NCBI GenBank assembly: GCA_029891345.1
Contig: CM057002.1
Location: forward strand, 61,742,777 to 61,806,776
Reading direction: 5' to 3'
Length of the DNA stretch: 64,000 nucleotides
Source of the DNA: Dryococelus australis
Taxonomy: Eukaryota > Arthropoda > Insecta > Phasmatodea > Phasmatidae
How positions within the stretch are numbered: the first letter of the stretch is position 1; each line of letters starts with the position of its first letter. The notes under the pieces were generated by a model. That model saw nothing but the letters and a program-made list of their open reading frames with translations, was not told where the DNA came from and made no database searches. Shown here piece by piece: positions 1-9,970 of the stretch. The position numbers and the translations under genes were made by a program.

Positions 1-230
1 CTTAAAAATTCCATTGAAGACTTGGGATGGGTCCTATAAGTGATAAAAATTATTTTAAGGTGCTGGAAAAAAAATCAGTAAGCTTTCGATTAACGATGTT
101 AATCTAGACCAGAGAAAACATGAATAAGTGTTGTATTAAAAACTTAGATAATCAAATTTACATATTTTAATTATTAATGGAAGATTGATATTGACTCCGA
201 AAATGGTGATAAAACATAGTACCTATTACT

Positions 231-911
231 ATATTTCAGCATGTATAGGCCATACATTTTTACAAAAAAAATGACTAAAAAAAGTGGGGCGCAGCTTATA
301 TACAAGATAGTGTCAACAAAAAAAAATTTTTTTGCGAAACATGTTTAGAAATTTGTCAACACACAGTACATTTTTATGTTTTAACTTAAAGATGGAAGGA
401 AGGGAAGTGAAGAAGACGAAGCTGGAAAAAAAACTTTCAATTGTTTCATAAAATAACCATCCCACACGTGTAAAATGTAAAGATGTTGGAGCTCGGCCAT
501 AGATGCCATACATGAGGAAATAATTTCTCTGCTGTACAAGAGAAAGATATCATACGTAGTTCGCACTTCCGCCCTGGCAGTACAAGTGCACATTGATAAG
601 ATGCCATTTTGTGTAACATGTTGCAGTGGTTTTGCTTTCTCAAGTCAAGTTGCCATCTGTGGAATAGTAACTACGCAATGTATATTTGTAAACATTGCAG
701 CATAATACAAATTTTCTGTCACAAATGTTCTGTAGGGGAGAAATTAGGTCGGAATTTATTATGTTTGTATGGAATCTTTACTTAACAATATTTACAGGAA
801 TACAAAAATTCAGTGTGGCCTATACTTGAAATATTAATTATCCTTAATTTTTAATCAAACACTTGTGGTGCGGCCTGTACATGCACGTGGCCTATACATG
901 CCAAAATATGG
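231..911. mobile_element. Short inverted-repeat (MITE-like) element, copy 1
   Basis: The ends are inverted copies of each other: 231-251 reads ATATTTCAGCATGTATAGGCC and 889-911 reads GGCCTATACATGCCAAAATA plus TGG, so the termini pair over about 21 bases. A second copy in opposite orientation lies at 6731-7172 and shares internal words (for example the region around AAACATGTTTAGAAATTTGTC near 340-360, and the TTAACAATATTTACAGGAATAC stretch near 782-805). The interior has short ORFs on the minus strand but none resembles a protein family. This is inferred to be a non-autonomous DNA transposon; the superfamily is not clear, and the exact ends and target-site duplication are uncertain. Confidence 0.7.
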
Positions 912-1972
912 TATAAATTTCAAAGAAAACACAAATCATGCACTGTATGTGCAGAATTTAAAGTACACTATACTTTAACTGATATTTATTTTGCACCGAG
1001 TATAGTTAATTCACGGCGCATCCAAGTATCCAAGTATACACAGCCTTTCGCCAGCGCCAGGCGAGCACGTTGGGGGGGGGGGGGGGTGACCCAGAGCGAT
1101 AGAGAAGCGGTCTGTAGTTGTTTGTGTGTTTTGCTTTCTCAACGTGCGTCACTCAGACTTGTCCTTTAGATAGCAGAGTTAGTTGAAAGTTTATAATGCG
1201 ATGCAATAAAGACTAGACTATAACGGGACTTTAAATGAGGCAACCTGGCATTTAAACAATACAGTACAAAATCCTCAGAATACAATAACTTATTAAAATT
1301 TTACCAACTTACAAGCGCACATATTAGTTTTAAATTGTTTTGAAATAGGTGGTTTTTTGTAAACATTTAAGCACTTGATATGAAAAAATGTAAGAAAAGT
1401 TGAACCCTGCCTTTTTATTTACTCAGAATTCACGACCTGTGGCTTGATTTTCATTATCTTCAACGAACAAAATCACTTTCAATTTGAATGAAACCTGCAG
1501 TGTACATACTTCACCTTTCCATCACAAAACTGTCACACTTCTGCATTATCACAACATAAAAACAACACTTTTACTTGTGTATAACGTGCCCTTTTTTCTC
1601 AAAATAAAGGGAAAAAATTCTGGGGTGTGCACTAGACGAAAAGAAAACCAAGCCAAGAAAGGCAGGGTAGGATGGTAGTCGTAAACTTGTCTGAAATGTT
1701 TAGAGCCATCAATGTTAAGAGGGAGGGAGAAGGGAAGAGGTAGACACATTTATTTTGGAAAGAAGGGCGGTGTCACATTCCAGTACGGCAAAAAAAAAAG
1801 ACTAGCATGTCACCGCCCACCACCCACTGCAGTTATTGACGTTTTTCTTTTAATGACCCGTCACTGCATAAAAGCAAAAAATTAATGGAAGCTCGCCGGT
1901 CGTGTGCATCTGCCATCTTTGACGTAGGCTGTTTTATACAGCGTGTACAACCACAAAGATGAGTGCAACATA

Positions 1973-1973
<1 letters not shown>
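912..1973. other. Non-coding stretch, no gene seen
   Basis: AT-rich sequence without a recognisable gene. It contains a run of 15 G at 1072-1086. Short ORFs at 1484-1678 (plus) and 1549-1749 (minus) overlap each other and show no domain. Confidence 0.5.
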
Positions 1974-2008
<35 letters not shown>

Positions 2009-2034
2009 CAACAACAACAACAACAACAACAACA
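1974..2034. repeat. Compound microsatellite (CA)n(CAA)n
   Basis: A perfect CA run from about 1974 to 2006 passes directly into a CAA run to about 2033. The short minus-strand ORF across it (a Leu/Val/Cys-rich peptide) is an artefact of the repeat. Confidence 0.95.
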
Positions 2035-3350
2035 CCCCTAGAAAATAAGGATGCGACCTATATTGCGATAAAATACAGTAGTCTTTAACAAAACAAGTTC
2101 GATGGCCACCCATACTGTGAACCCGGTAAGTAAAGATACCTGGTGCGCAAGTACAGTAGAGCCCCAACCACTAGAAAGAGTCACAACGAAGTATATGGGC
2201 CAATTAGTCAGCTAACTTATACCCTCCAAAGCATATAAACTCACCGGAGGGGCCTGATGAGGATTGAATCGGGTACTTCTGTGGCTGAATTTACCTGGGA
2301 GTTTGTTGCCCACTGCACAGGATGAACATTAACACCTTTTATGTCCATGATGTTTGCTCAGTGATGAAAGAGCAGGAAGAATGCCCAGAGGACAACTGCT
2401 ATCCTTGTGTCTCACCACCCCCTAAGTTATTAATCTACAGCAGCCCTCAGCTGCAAGTCCCCACGGGAGAGAGCACAAGCTGCCCGGCAATTAATGGAGT
2501 CTCATCCACTACCCTCCTTGCCGACCTGGCCTGCCGGTTAGGGATCCCAGAGCTGCTCACCTGCCGTTGAACTACTTTGCTGTGGGTACACTCTCCCCTT
2601 GGGAGTTGTCCCGTTCAACTCGGAGGACACCAGTGAGGCACCAGCAGACGACAGCTGGCCTGCACCCCAGTAACTAGCACGCAGCAGCCAGCACCCCAGT
2701 AACCAGCAGGCAACAGCCGAGCTAGCCTGCCCAGCCGTCTGCTGAAAGGGAGCGACACCAGTGGGCAGCTAACCTAAAGTCATGTTTCCAACGCCTGGAG
2801 GCATCACCTCGCCCTCACAGATTTGTACCAAGTAGGCACCCGACGAGTACTACATTATATAAGGGACCATTGCAAGGACGACGGGTTATACTACAGATGT
2901 TTCAGCAGTAGATTCCACCCCCAGCCCGCACAACTGACCTGGAGCAGAATTAAAAACACCTCGTTCTTTGTCACGTCCCTCTCCCTAGGATGTCACATGT
3001 AAAAAGGGTCGATTTTTTTTAGTGGGGCTATTGCTAGTTTAACTGTGTTCGATTAGCAGGACTAGGTCAGCGCAACCTGAGATAAGAGAACGAGCCAGGC
3101 TAAGCAACCCAGAAACCAGATTAGACTTCAGAGTGTCTCGGAACATCCTGGGGCTCAACTTAACCACCCTCCCCCCCTCTCAATGTCTTATGGAGAAGAG
3201 AACACAATGAATCCAGTAGAGGCCAATGAGTCTTGAGATAATATGAACTAAAGGTGCCAATACACCACATGCACCGGCCTAGGCCAATACACCATCCATT
3301 ATGCTCACTGCCAGGCACATTACCACTATTGCTTCCTGGGGTGGAATGGC
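2035..3350. other. GC-richer stretch upstream of the gypsy relic
   Basis: Base composition is noticeably more GC-rich than the flanks from about 2240. It contains proline- and cysteine-rich short ORFs (for example 2322-2570) and repeated CAGCAG/CCAGCA words at 2640-2760. It may be the 5' untranslated or LTR region of the gypsy-like element that follows, but no matching LTR was found downstream, so this is inference only. Confidence 0.3.
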
Positions 3351-3620
3351 ATGCCAAGATATACAGATTGCCCTAAATACTGCTGCAAAGCCTACCGCTT
3401 ACAGCAAGCTGCCGGATGCTACTGGTATAACTGTGAAATGCGGGGCATTAACACATCGAATTGCATAACATGCATCCAGATCTTCCATCATGCCTGTCTA
3501 GGCTGGCCTGACGAGAGAATTACACTAGTTTATACCACTGTGAAGTGTGTCGCCGTACACAGGAATACAGACCTAGCAACCCAGGACACCACGCTCCCAG
3601 TACCGCAGAAATGCAGATGA
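3351..3620 (+). pseudogene. PHD-like zinc finger at the start of the gypsy relic
   Basis: The reading frame from 3351 has a cysteine/histidine pattern typical of PHD fingers: an early CCKA, then CITC, then FHHAC followed by LGW. The last Cys pair of such a finger, YHCEVC, is found in another frame starting at 3533, so a frameshift near 3530 breaks the domain. Aromatic and Gly-Trp positions also fit. PHD fingers bind histone tails in chromatin proteins; here a role in targeting or in a gag-like protein is only inferred from its place ahead of the gag segment. It could instead be a captured host exon. Confidence 0.5.
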
Positions 3621-3911
3621 GCCGTAGTGGCCAGTGTTTGCCGGCTGCCCACAAGAAGACCACATCGTGTTAACCAACGAATTGCGAGAGGCAATTTAAA
3701 GCCAGTGACATTCCAACTAAGTAGTGGGTGACTCACACCCGCAAACAGTTGTCAGGAAAAGCCCTCCTTGAATGGTGAAATAGCAATGCCGAATTCATTA
3801 CGGAATGGGAACAACAATGCAGTAGACTCTAGACGCAGTTCTCAGGGGAGGAGGTGCTCGCCTGGTTAACCTAAGAATTTTATAGCTCATAGCAAATACC
3901 AGACAGTGGAT

Positions 3912-4352
3912 GATAAAGCTGAGATCTTTATCAGATATGAAGTTCAGATGTATCGGTATATCATGTCCGAAGGAACCGAGGAGGGATGTGTAAGAGCAAT
4001 CACTTGAATGCTGCTCCCTAACATCCGTAACTTTCTGCAAATTCCGCACTCACAAACAGTGGACGAGTTAGTAGAAAGGGTCTGGGAAATTGAATGTAAT
4101 AATAAAGCACAAGCTGCCTTAGAACGGCTAAAGAACTTCAAGTCAAAGGAGGAACCCAAATTGCTGGCATCACGAGCCGAAACATTCCCAGTATCAATTC
4201 CCAAGTTGCCTGATTGTTGGTTCTGTCCAGGTTTTCACTTCAACAGATACTGCCTGGTAAAACAGGCTGAAAGAAATCTGCAGAGTGAAGGCAGGGGACC
4301 AAATTCCAACCAGGAAGCCAACAGTCCTGCAGCCAAAAGCACCCATAACTAG
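3912..4352 (+). pseudogene. Gag segment with degenerate zinc knuckle
   Basis: An open frame runs from about 3912 to 4352 with one in-frame TGA at 4005-4007. The first part (DKAEIFIRYEVQMY, then the sequence after the stop) has the charged helical character of gypsy gag proteins. Near the end is CWFCPGFHFNRYC, a nucleocapsid zinc knuckle in which the usual CX2CX4HX4C spacing has one residue missing between the second Cys and the His. Such knuckles bind RNA during particle assembly. The protease frame follows within about 100 bases. The single stop and the shortened knuckle indicate a dead copy. Confidence 0.65.
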
Positions 4353-4452
4353 GAACAAAGCAAGGACCAGGGAAACGACCAGACCATGGTGCCAAGTGGA
4401 CCACCACTTCTGGTAGCAACAGGTCCACCCCCGCCATTCACAGACGTTAATT

Positions 4453-4854
4453 GAGGAGGAAAACTCTTCCGAAGCTCCCCGTATAGAAATAGCCATCAAC
4501 AGTAAAACCGCAACAGCATTGCTAGACTCCGCGGCAACCGGTAACTTCTTACACAGTGGCCTATTTACCACCGACCAGCACGTCAAACTACAAATCAAAG
4601 AAAGAGGGGTGTACATGGCTTAACCTAACCAACTCCTTAAAATGGAAGACACTGTCAACCTTCATGTTAATATTGGAAACTGTGACCACCAAGTAGAATT
4701 CCTCGTAGCACCTGACATAGGGAAGGAATTCATATTGGGACAACCATGGCTGCAGGGCCAGTATTGGATTATAGATTGCAGACAGAAGCATATCTATATC
4801 TACAACCAAGAATGGGCCACCATAAACTGGGACCATAGGAGGGAGGAGGCATAA
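4453..4854 (+). pseudogene. Retropepsin (aspartic protease) domain of the gypsy relic
   Basis: In one frame there is LLDSAATGNFL (catalytic Asp codon at 4525-4527), the retropepsin active-site loop with DSA in place of the usual DSG/DTG, followed some 60 residues later by the flap-distal motif FILGQPWLQ. The distance between the two motifs matches gypsy proteases that process Gag-Pol. An in-frame TAA at 4621-4623 interrupts the domain about 32 codons after the catalytic Asp. The Gly-to-Ala change in the active-site loop together with the stop makes activity unlikely. Confidence 0.8.
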
Positions 4855-4980
4855 CCCCCTACGGTAAAACCCGGTGAAATTAACCAATTAAAACCCCCTG
4901 AATTCCACCAATTGCTTAACATACTCCTGAAGTAATAATGAGCTAACTGACACGGGGAGAACCTACCTCTCAGCCACAAC

Positions 4981-5560
4981 ATTTCTCCAGAAGGATCATT
5001 CAAAGCCATCCTCGAAACGGAACAACCACAAACCAAGAAACAACTTAGAAGATTTCTCGGGTTGTGCAACTAATTACGTAACTTCGTCCCTAACATCGCC
5101 AAATTTATGGGTCCCCTAAACCAGCTACTGGAAAAAGAAACCCGTTGGAAGTGCTCCAACATCCAAAAGAAGGGAAGCCATTGATTTTGCAAACAGACAC
5201 ATGTCAAATCGGAGTGCTGTGCCTAGAAGATGACTACAAGAAACTGCAGGTAATCGCCTACGTTAGCATAAGGCGTAACACCAACGAACAATGTTACCAT
5301 ATTAATGAGCAAGAGTGTCTTGCCAACATCTGGGCCTTGCGCAAATACCATTACCACTTTGAGGGACACCCCTTTATCCTCCGAATGGATTGCAAAGCCC
5401 TCAAGTGGCTACACGAATCCAAGAAGACCAGGCAAAGCTTAGTCGCTGGGAGATGTTCTGCACAGAATTCGTATTCGTAGTCCAACACTGTCCTGGAAGG
5501 ATGAATAACCTGCCAGACACCCTCTCTCGTCAGTCCGATGAACAAGAAGGAACGAAAGAG
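4981..5560 (+). pseudogene. Reverse transcriptase end plus RNase H of the gypsy relic
   Basis: From 4981 the translation reads as the end of gypsy reverse transcriptase: KKQLRRFLGLCN, an in-frame TAA at 5071-5073, then LRNFVPNIAKFMGPLNQLL. The palm with the YxDD motif is absent, so a deletion must have removed it upstream of about 4980. RNase H follows in a second frame from 5145 (LILQTDTCQIGVLCLEDD, INEQECLANIWALRKYHYHFEG) and shifts to a third frame near 5430 for its end (SRWEMFCTEF, HCPGRMNNLPDTLSRQ). The motifs are those of the Ty3/gypsy RNase H that degrades the RNA strand during reverse transcription. At least two frameshifts are present. Confidence 0.85.
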
Positions 5561-5633
5561 GAGGAGGATGTGGATTGGGAGCTGACTCCCACTCTTCCTG
5601 CCTCACTACGTATGACCAAGGAAGTGATCTGAC

Positions 5634-6170
5634 TGCAGCAGCTGCAGATAAGCAAGTACACCCTGAGTTACGATCAACAGCAAGACCCGGAGGTAAAACG
5701 CCTCCTTGCCAATGTACCTCACTGGTACGAAATACGCAACATATTGGTTTGGTTCCACGACAGAAACCCGGGTGCTGAGTGGAAACTGTAGGTCTCCACA
5801 GCGCTTACAACCAGGGATATGCAACCACAATCACGGACAAGCAGGACACCCATGTATAAGAGAAATTCTCCGTGATATAGGCCAGCTCTATATTTGGGAC
5901 AGGATGAGCAGACATGACGCATTATGTCAATAATTGCGAGGCATGCTGTTACCACAAGGCCTAACCCGTATCCAATCCCACCGGCATACCACGTTGCCTA
6001 CAAATGCCATGGTCTCACTTAGCAGCGGATTTGATGGGCCCATATCCCCGAAGCACCAGAGGGAACCACTATCTACTGGTCATCATGGACCTGTTCCCTA
6101 TATAGGTGGAAACGACCATAAACATTGTAATACCCATCTGCGGGATATCCTATTCACCTTAAGGTGGCGA
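5634..6170 (+). pseudogene. Integrase N-terminal half of the gypsy relic
   Basis: The H2C2 zinc-binding domain is visible: HGQAGHPCIREI with the helix through LYIWDRMSRHD in the frame of 5706-5933, and its CxxC (NNCEAC, Cys codons 5935-5937 and 5944-5946) after a one-base frameshift. The catalytic core begins at 6004-6150 with ADLMGPYPRSTRGN, containing the first catalytic Asp (codon 6028-6030), then YLLVIMDLF. A stop follows within about three residues and similarity ends near 6200, so the third acidic residue of the DDE triad and the C-terminus are lost. Integrase inserts the cDNA copy into the host chromosome. Confidence 0.8.
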
Positions 6171-6200
6171 TATGACGAGGTAATTGGCACCTCACCCAGC

Positions 6201-6730
6201 TAGTTGCTGTTCGACCTACTTCTACCTAGACCTGGGGACTGGCAATGAGAGACAGAACCTGCCACTATGCGTCAGCCAGAGAAGTGCGAACGGAAGCACA
6301 TGATCACACCTAATATAGTATAAAGTATTGTATAACATAATGTAAGTGCTGTACGTTTATCTACTTTAAGTACATGACATAGTAGATTATTACGTATTAT
6401 ATCTCCGAGTACGCTTCCTCACTTACCTTGTGCACTCCCCAAATGGAGACAATTACACTGATGGAGGAGCCGGCCTTTCCCATACTCTCCTACGTCCTTC
6501 CACCATATTGCATTGTAAAATGCCTGCTGATGAAGCTAGCCTAGCTAGTGAATGTCGCAATCGTGCAACCACCTGAAAAATATTTCATTCTTCTTTGCGT
6601 GTGCGTGCATGTGCATGTGCATGCACGCGTGCGTGCACCTGTTAACAAGTACTGGACTTTGAGCATTTGAATTCCTGTCCTTTGATATATTTTTATATTC
6701 AAGTAAGTGTGTCTTAGATTTGAGTAATTA
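6201..6730. other. Non-coding stretch with GTGC/ATGC simple repeat
   Basis: No gene is visible. A GTGCATGC-type alternating purine-pyrimidine run lies at about 6597-6640. No LTR matching the region before the gypsy relic was found here. Confidence 0.5.
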
Positions 6731-7172
6731 CAGTATTTTGGTGTGTGTAGGTCACGTGCGTGCATAGGCTGTATCTGAAGTTTTTGATGAAAAATTAGGG
6801 ATAATTAATATCTCAAGTATAGGCTGCACTGAATTTTCGTATTCCTGTAAATATTGTTAAGTCACAATTCCATACAAACATATTAATGAATTCCGACAAT
6901 TTCTTTCCTACAAAACATATGTGACAGAAAATTTTCACTGCACAATATTTTGTTGTTGTTGATGTTCCTTCACTTCCGATTCCCTTCCTTCCTTTACCAG
7001 TTAAAACATTAAAATGTACTATGTGTAGACAAATTTCTAAACATGTTTTGGAGTAAAAAATAAAAAAATAAAAAAATTTGCCAATATCTCGTATATAAGT
7101 ACACGTAAACCCCATGTGTAGTTTTTTTTTTTTTTTTGTAAAAATATGAGGCCTATACACGCCGAAATACGG
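6731..7172. mobile_element. Short inverted-repeat (MITE-like) element, copy 2, inverted
   Basis: This is a reverse-complement relative of 231-911. The right end at 7150-7172 reads GGCCTATACACGCCGAAATA plus CGG and the left end starts CAGTATTTTGGTGTGTGTAG at 6731, matching the reverse complement of the copy 1 right end with a few changes. Shared interior words include ATATTAATTATCC versus GGATAATTAATAT and the AAATTTCTAAACATGTTT stretch. It is shorter than copy 1 because of internal deletions. A T run at 7123-7138 lies just inside the right end. Confidence 0.7.
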
Positions 7173-7344
7173 AACATTATGAAAACTAGACATAATGCAC
7201 AAGTACTCACATGCCAGTACTCGTACACAAACAAAAGTCAGATGAACATATTTCCCACGCAGTTGCGCAACGTTTTGCTGGCTCTGCCAACTTCATTAGG
7301 CAATGATCAGTGGCACACTGCAGTCTGGTGAGTGGTGGTTTAAG

Positions 7345-7841
7345 ACAGGTGTCTTGGCTGGATTTGGTGTTGTATTGGGGGGTCAGTTCCCAGCATCGCA
7401 GTTCTGCACTATTATGAGAAGGAGGTAGGGTGCTCACCACTCTGGTTGTGTAACAGGAGTCAAAGTTCTGGTTGTGAGATGCTGCATGTGTTGCAACTGG
7501 CTTGTTTGGTGTCTGCTCTGTGGCCATTCATTCTCTGTCTGTGAGTGTTGGTGGTGAGGCCGATGTACTCTACGTTGCAGTGAAAACACTGTAGCTGGTA
7601 GATAAGATTTTTTTTCTGTTGCACAGTTGTAGCTGTCCTGGATAGGATAAGTCTGATTTGTGGGACTGCTGTTGAAGGATCTGGAAGACTGGTGTATAGC
7701 ACAAAAGCTACAGCATGGACTATTGTAAGGATGAGATCCCCTGGGGGTGGGGATACTACTGATTTTGGAACTGGGTGGTAATTTGGGGTGCACCAGTTTG
7801 TTTCGAAGGTTGGGCTGTTTGAAGACCATTCTGGAGAACAA
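7345..7841 (-). pseudogene. Penelope-like element C-terminus with GIY-YIG endonuclease
   Basis: Reading on the minus strand from 7841 downward, the pieces match the tail of Penelope-like retroelement proteins: the FKQPNLRNKLV block, a Cys-bearing linker, then the GIY-YIG nuclease core (NLIYQLQCFHCNVEYIG, with RQRMNGHR following), then NKPVATHAASHNQNFDSC. These lie in three overlapping frames (7434-7841, 7460-7702, 7207-7527), so at least two frameshifts are present. GIY-YIG nucleases nick target DNA for retrotransposition. The reverse transcriptase itself is not visible upstream (higher coordinates), so the copy is 5'-truncated, as is common. The last 155 bases are repeated almost exactly at 20321-20475. 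Confidence 0.75.
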
Positions 7842-8455
7842 GTTTTGAGTGAGTGGTGATGTCAGAATTTTGTGTCCACAGTTTGCAAGGAATTACTAAA
7901 CAGTACCTGTAAAATAATAAGTGGTACAGTAAATAACTTTATTTCATGCCAGCAACTTTCAAGTAAATAACTTATTTCTGTAGCTCACTTTGGTAGAAAG
8001 CCAGTTAATTCGCAGGCAGGGGCAGTTGAAGGTGTTTTTTGTCACTAGAGGTAAAGTGTCAAGATTAAAAAAAAGGCACTCTGGTGGTAGTAGTAGTGGT
8101 TGAGACCCCATCTGGTGCGACAGGGAGGTATGCACAGATGAGTTGAAGTTGTGTGTGTTAATGTCAGCATAGCTTCATGTGTCAGTCTTGCTGGCAGAAA
8201 TTTGTATTGCGTAGTTAAATATTTTAAAAGTTTTCTTCAATTAATTTTTTTATGGTGACGTGGTACGTGAGAGTGACTGAGATTTGTTATACGTATTCAA
8301 AGCATTGTATAAACCTGTAGCTTGCATAGGTTTGCCAGACACATTACGACATAATAATAATGTTAGAGACTTACAGAAAAACAAGAGTAAATTCAAATTA
8401 TCATGTCCTAGCATTGTGGTAAATATAGTACTGTGTGTGTGCTGCTGCAATTCAG

Positions 8456-8582
8456 GTGTACAGTTTTATCGGGTTGTGTCCGGCAGGACCCTGTGTCGTT
8501 GAAGTTCATCCTTAGTTACACAATGGAGGACGAGATGGTGACGGAGATGGGGGAGGTTGAGAGGCTGCCGCTGGATACGTGA
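8456..8582 (+). CDS. Terminal coding exon, GGA-like gamma-ear domain end
   Basis: A pyrimidine/TG-rich tract ending in CAATTCAG gives a good acceptor at 8455. The exon then reads on in one frame for 41 codons to TGA at 8580-8582. Its residues (PVSLKFILSYTMEDE, VTEMGEVERLP) match the final beta strands of the gamma-adaptin ear of GGA proteins, which also show a K/R-x-L-x(4)-T-M-x-D pattern and E-M-G-x-V-x(3)-P near the C-terminus. GGA proteins are Arf-dependent clathrin adaptors at the trans-Golgi network; the ear binds accessory proteins. GC-ending codons contrast with the AT-rich surroundings. Upstream exons were not found in the window, implying a first-to-last intron distance over 8 kb. 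An adaptin gamma ear is a weaker alternative. Confidence 0.6.
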
Positions 8583-8933
8583 GGTTGCATCTTGTATGCC
8601 TCACGCCTCTGCTTTAGCTTTTCACCGCTGCAAGTTACGAGTTACTCTCCGGAACCACGAGGGTCTTCTGCTACCATCTTGTTGTGTCTCAGGAGGGAAG
8701 CACAAACTTTTGTTTTCTTTGTAAGGATTGCTGAACCTTTGGTTACAAAGTATGATTATGTGTTGCATTAGTACCTTGTATCTGAAGTGTTATGTGACAA
8801 ACAGTTTTCTCAGAACATTAGATGGCCTTCTTTCATGCATTAAGTTAATAGTTTCTCTCGTGACTGGTATGTTTACAAACAAAAAATATTTCTTCTGTAT
8901 TTTTAATTTTATATGGTTTCTCTCCCCCCCCCC

Positions 8934-8965
<32 letters not shown>

Positions 8966-9970
8966 CCGAAACAATCTACTTTCTCAAAATTCTTATAAAA
9001 TAACAAGGAAATTGGAAATAAACTGATTCCCTTAAACCTTTTTACTATCACTGCTGAAAGTTGGACTTGTCACATTGTAATGAATTACATTGAGGAACCT
9101 AGTCAAGACAAGTAAACTAGAAAATCAGAACGTCATCATCACTGTATGTAACTTTCGAAGGTAGTTTAGTTTGGTGAATATTGTGATCGGAAATTTAATG
9201 TGCTCTGACAGAATAATCATGCTTAAATTTAGGGTTGTGTGAATATTTAGTACACCAAAATAGTAATGAAAAATCTAAAATTTGATTTTTAATTAGGTGA
9301 GAAAATGGATTAGCTGAAAGTTCAAGGAGAATTTTCATGTGCAATTAATATTGCAGTGCTTATCAAATGTTCTTTCAGTTGAATATTAAAGACAATTTTG
9401 TACTTTATTTCATATTTTAAATTACATTTAGCTGCTTATGTGCAAGTGTATGTTTGATATTACATTTTGGAAAACTATGTATGGGTTTTCATTAAATGTT
9501 TAATAAGGCTGAGCACCCATGAAATAATTGTCTTTTTCATTTTGTGTGAGAGAGATGTGTACACAACCCTACTTATATATTTGGTTTTGTAATGTAAGTT
9601 CTGTTCATGTGCTAAGTTTTTTTTGTAAATATATTTTCATATTTTTTAATGTGTGAAAGTTTTTGGTATTTATAAGTGCACACAAAAATGAATTGTACAG
9701 TTCTGATTTATACACTCTTCATTTACATTCATACTTTTTTGACGTGAAAAATTTTATTTTATTGAAAAGTTTGTTGTAAGAAACATTCATGCAAAACTGG
9801 CATTACTTTGTTGGCATAGGAATCTTGAAATCATAACTAATTGGCCATTTTAAACCTCCAACTGATTGTACGGAATGTTTTTCCTCTTTCGAGAATAGTT
9901 GCGTTCATTTACAGTTGTTTTCTGCATCAGATGATTTTTATTATGTTGAGCTAAGAATAATAAAATATAC
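8583..9970 (+). other. Probable 3' untranslated and downstream region of the GGA-like gene
   Basis: No ORF of note follows the stop codon. A run of C (8924-8941) is followed directly by a run of T (8942-8965). AATAAA occurs at 9959-9964 among other AT-rich candidates; which polyadenylation signal is used cannot be decided from sequence. Confidence 0.35.

Larger units (their letters stand above)
3351..6200 (+). mobile_element. Decayed Ty3/gypsy-like LTR retrotransposon
   Basis: On the plus strand, in order, are a PHD-like zinc finger, a gag/zinc-knuckle segment, a retropepsin domain, the end of reverse transcriptase, RNase H and the N-terminal part of an integrase. That domain order is the Ty3/gypsy order. 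The total is under 3 kb, well short of an intact element, because the reverse transcriptase palm and the C-terminal half of integrase are missing. Several frameshifts and in-frame stops separate the pieces. No LTR pair or primer binding site could be assigned. The copy sits between two inverted copies of a short inverted-repeat element. Confidence 0.85.

Noticed and set aside
1973-2167. Minus-strand frame with Leu/Val/Cys repeats
   Set aside because: It is a translation of the CA/CAA microsatellite, not a gene.
4194-4616. 140-codon minus-strand frame opposite the gypsy gag and protease
   Set aside because: It is antisense to recognisable gag and retropepsin motifs and has no motifs of its own.
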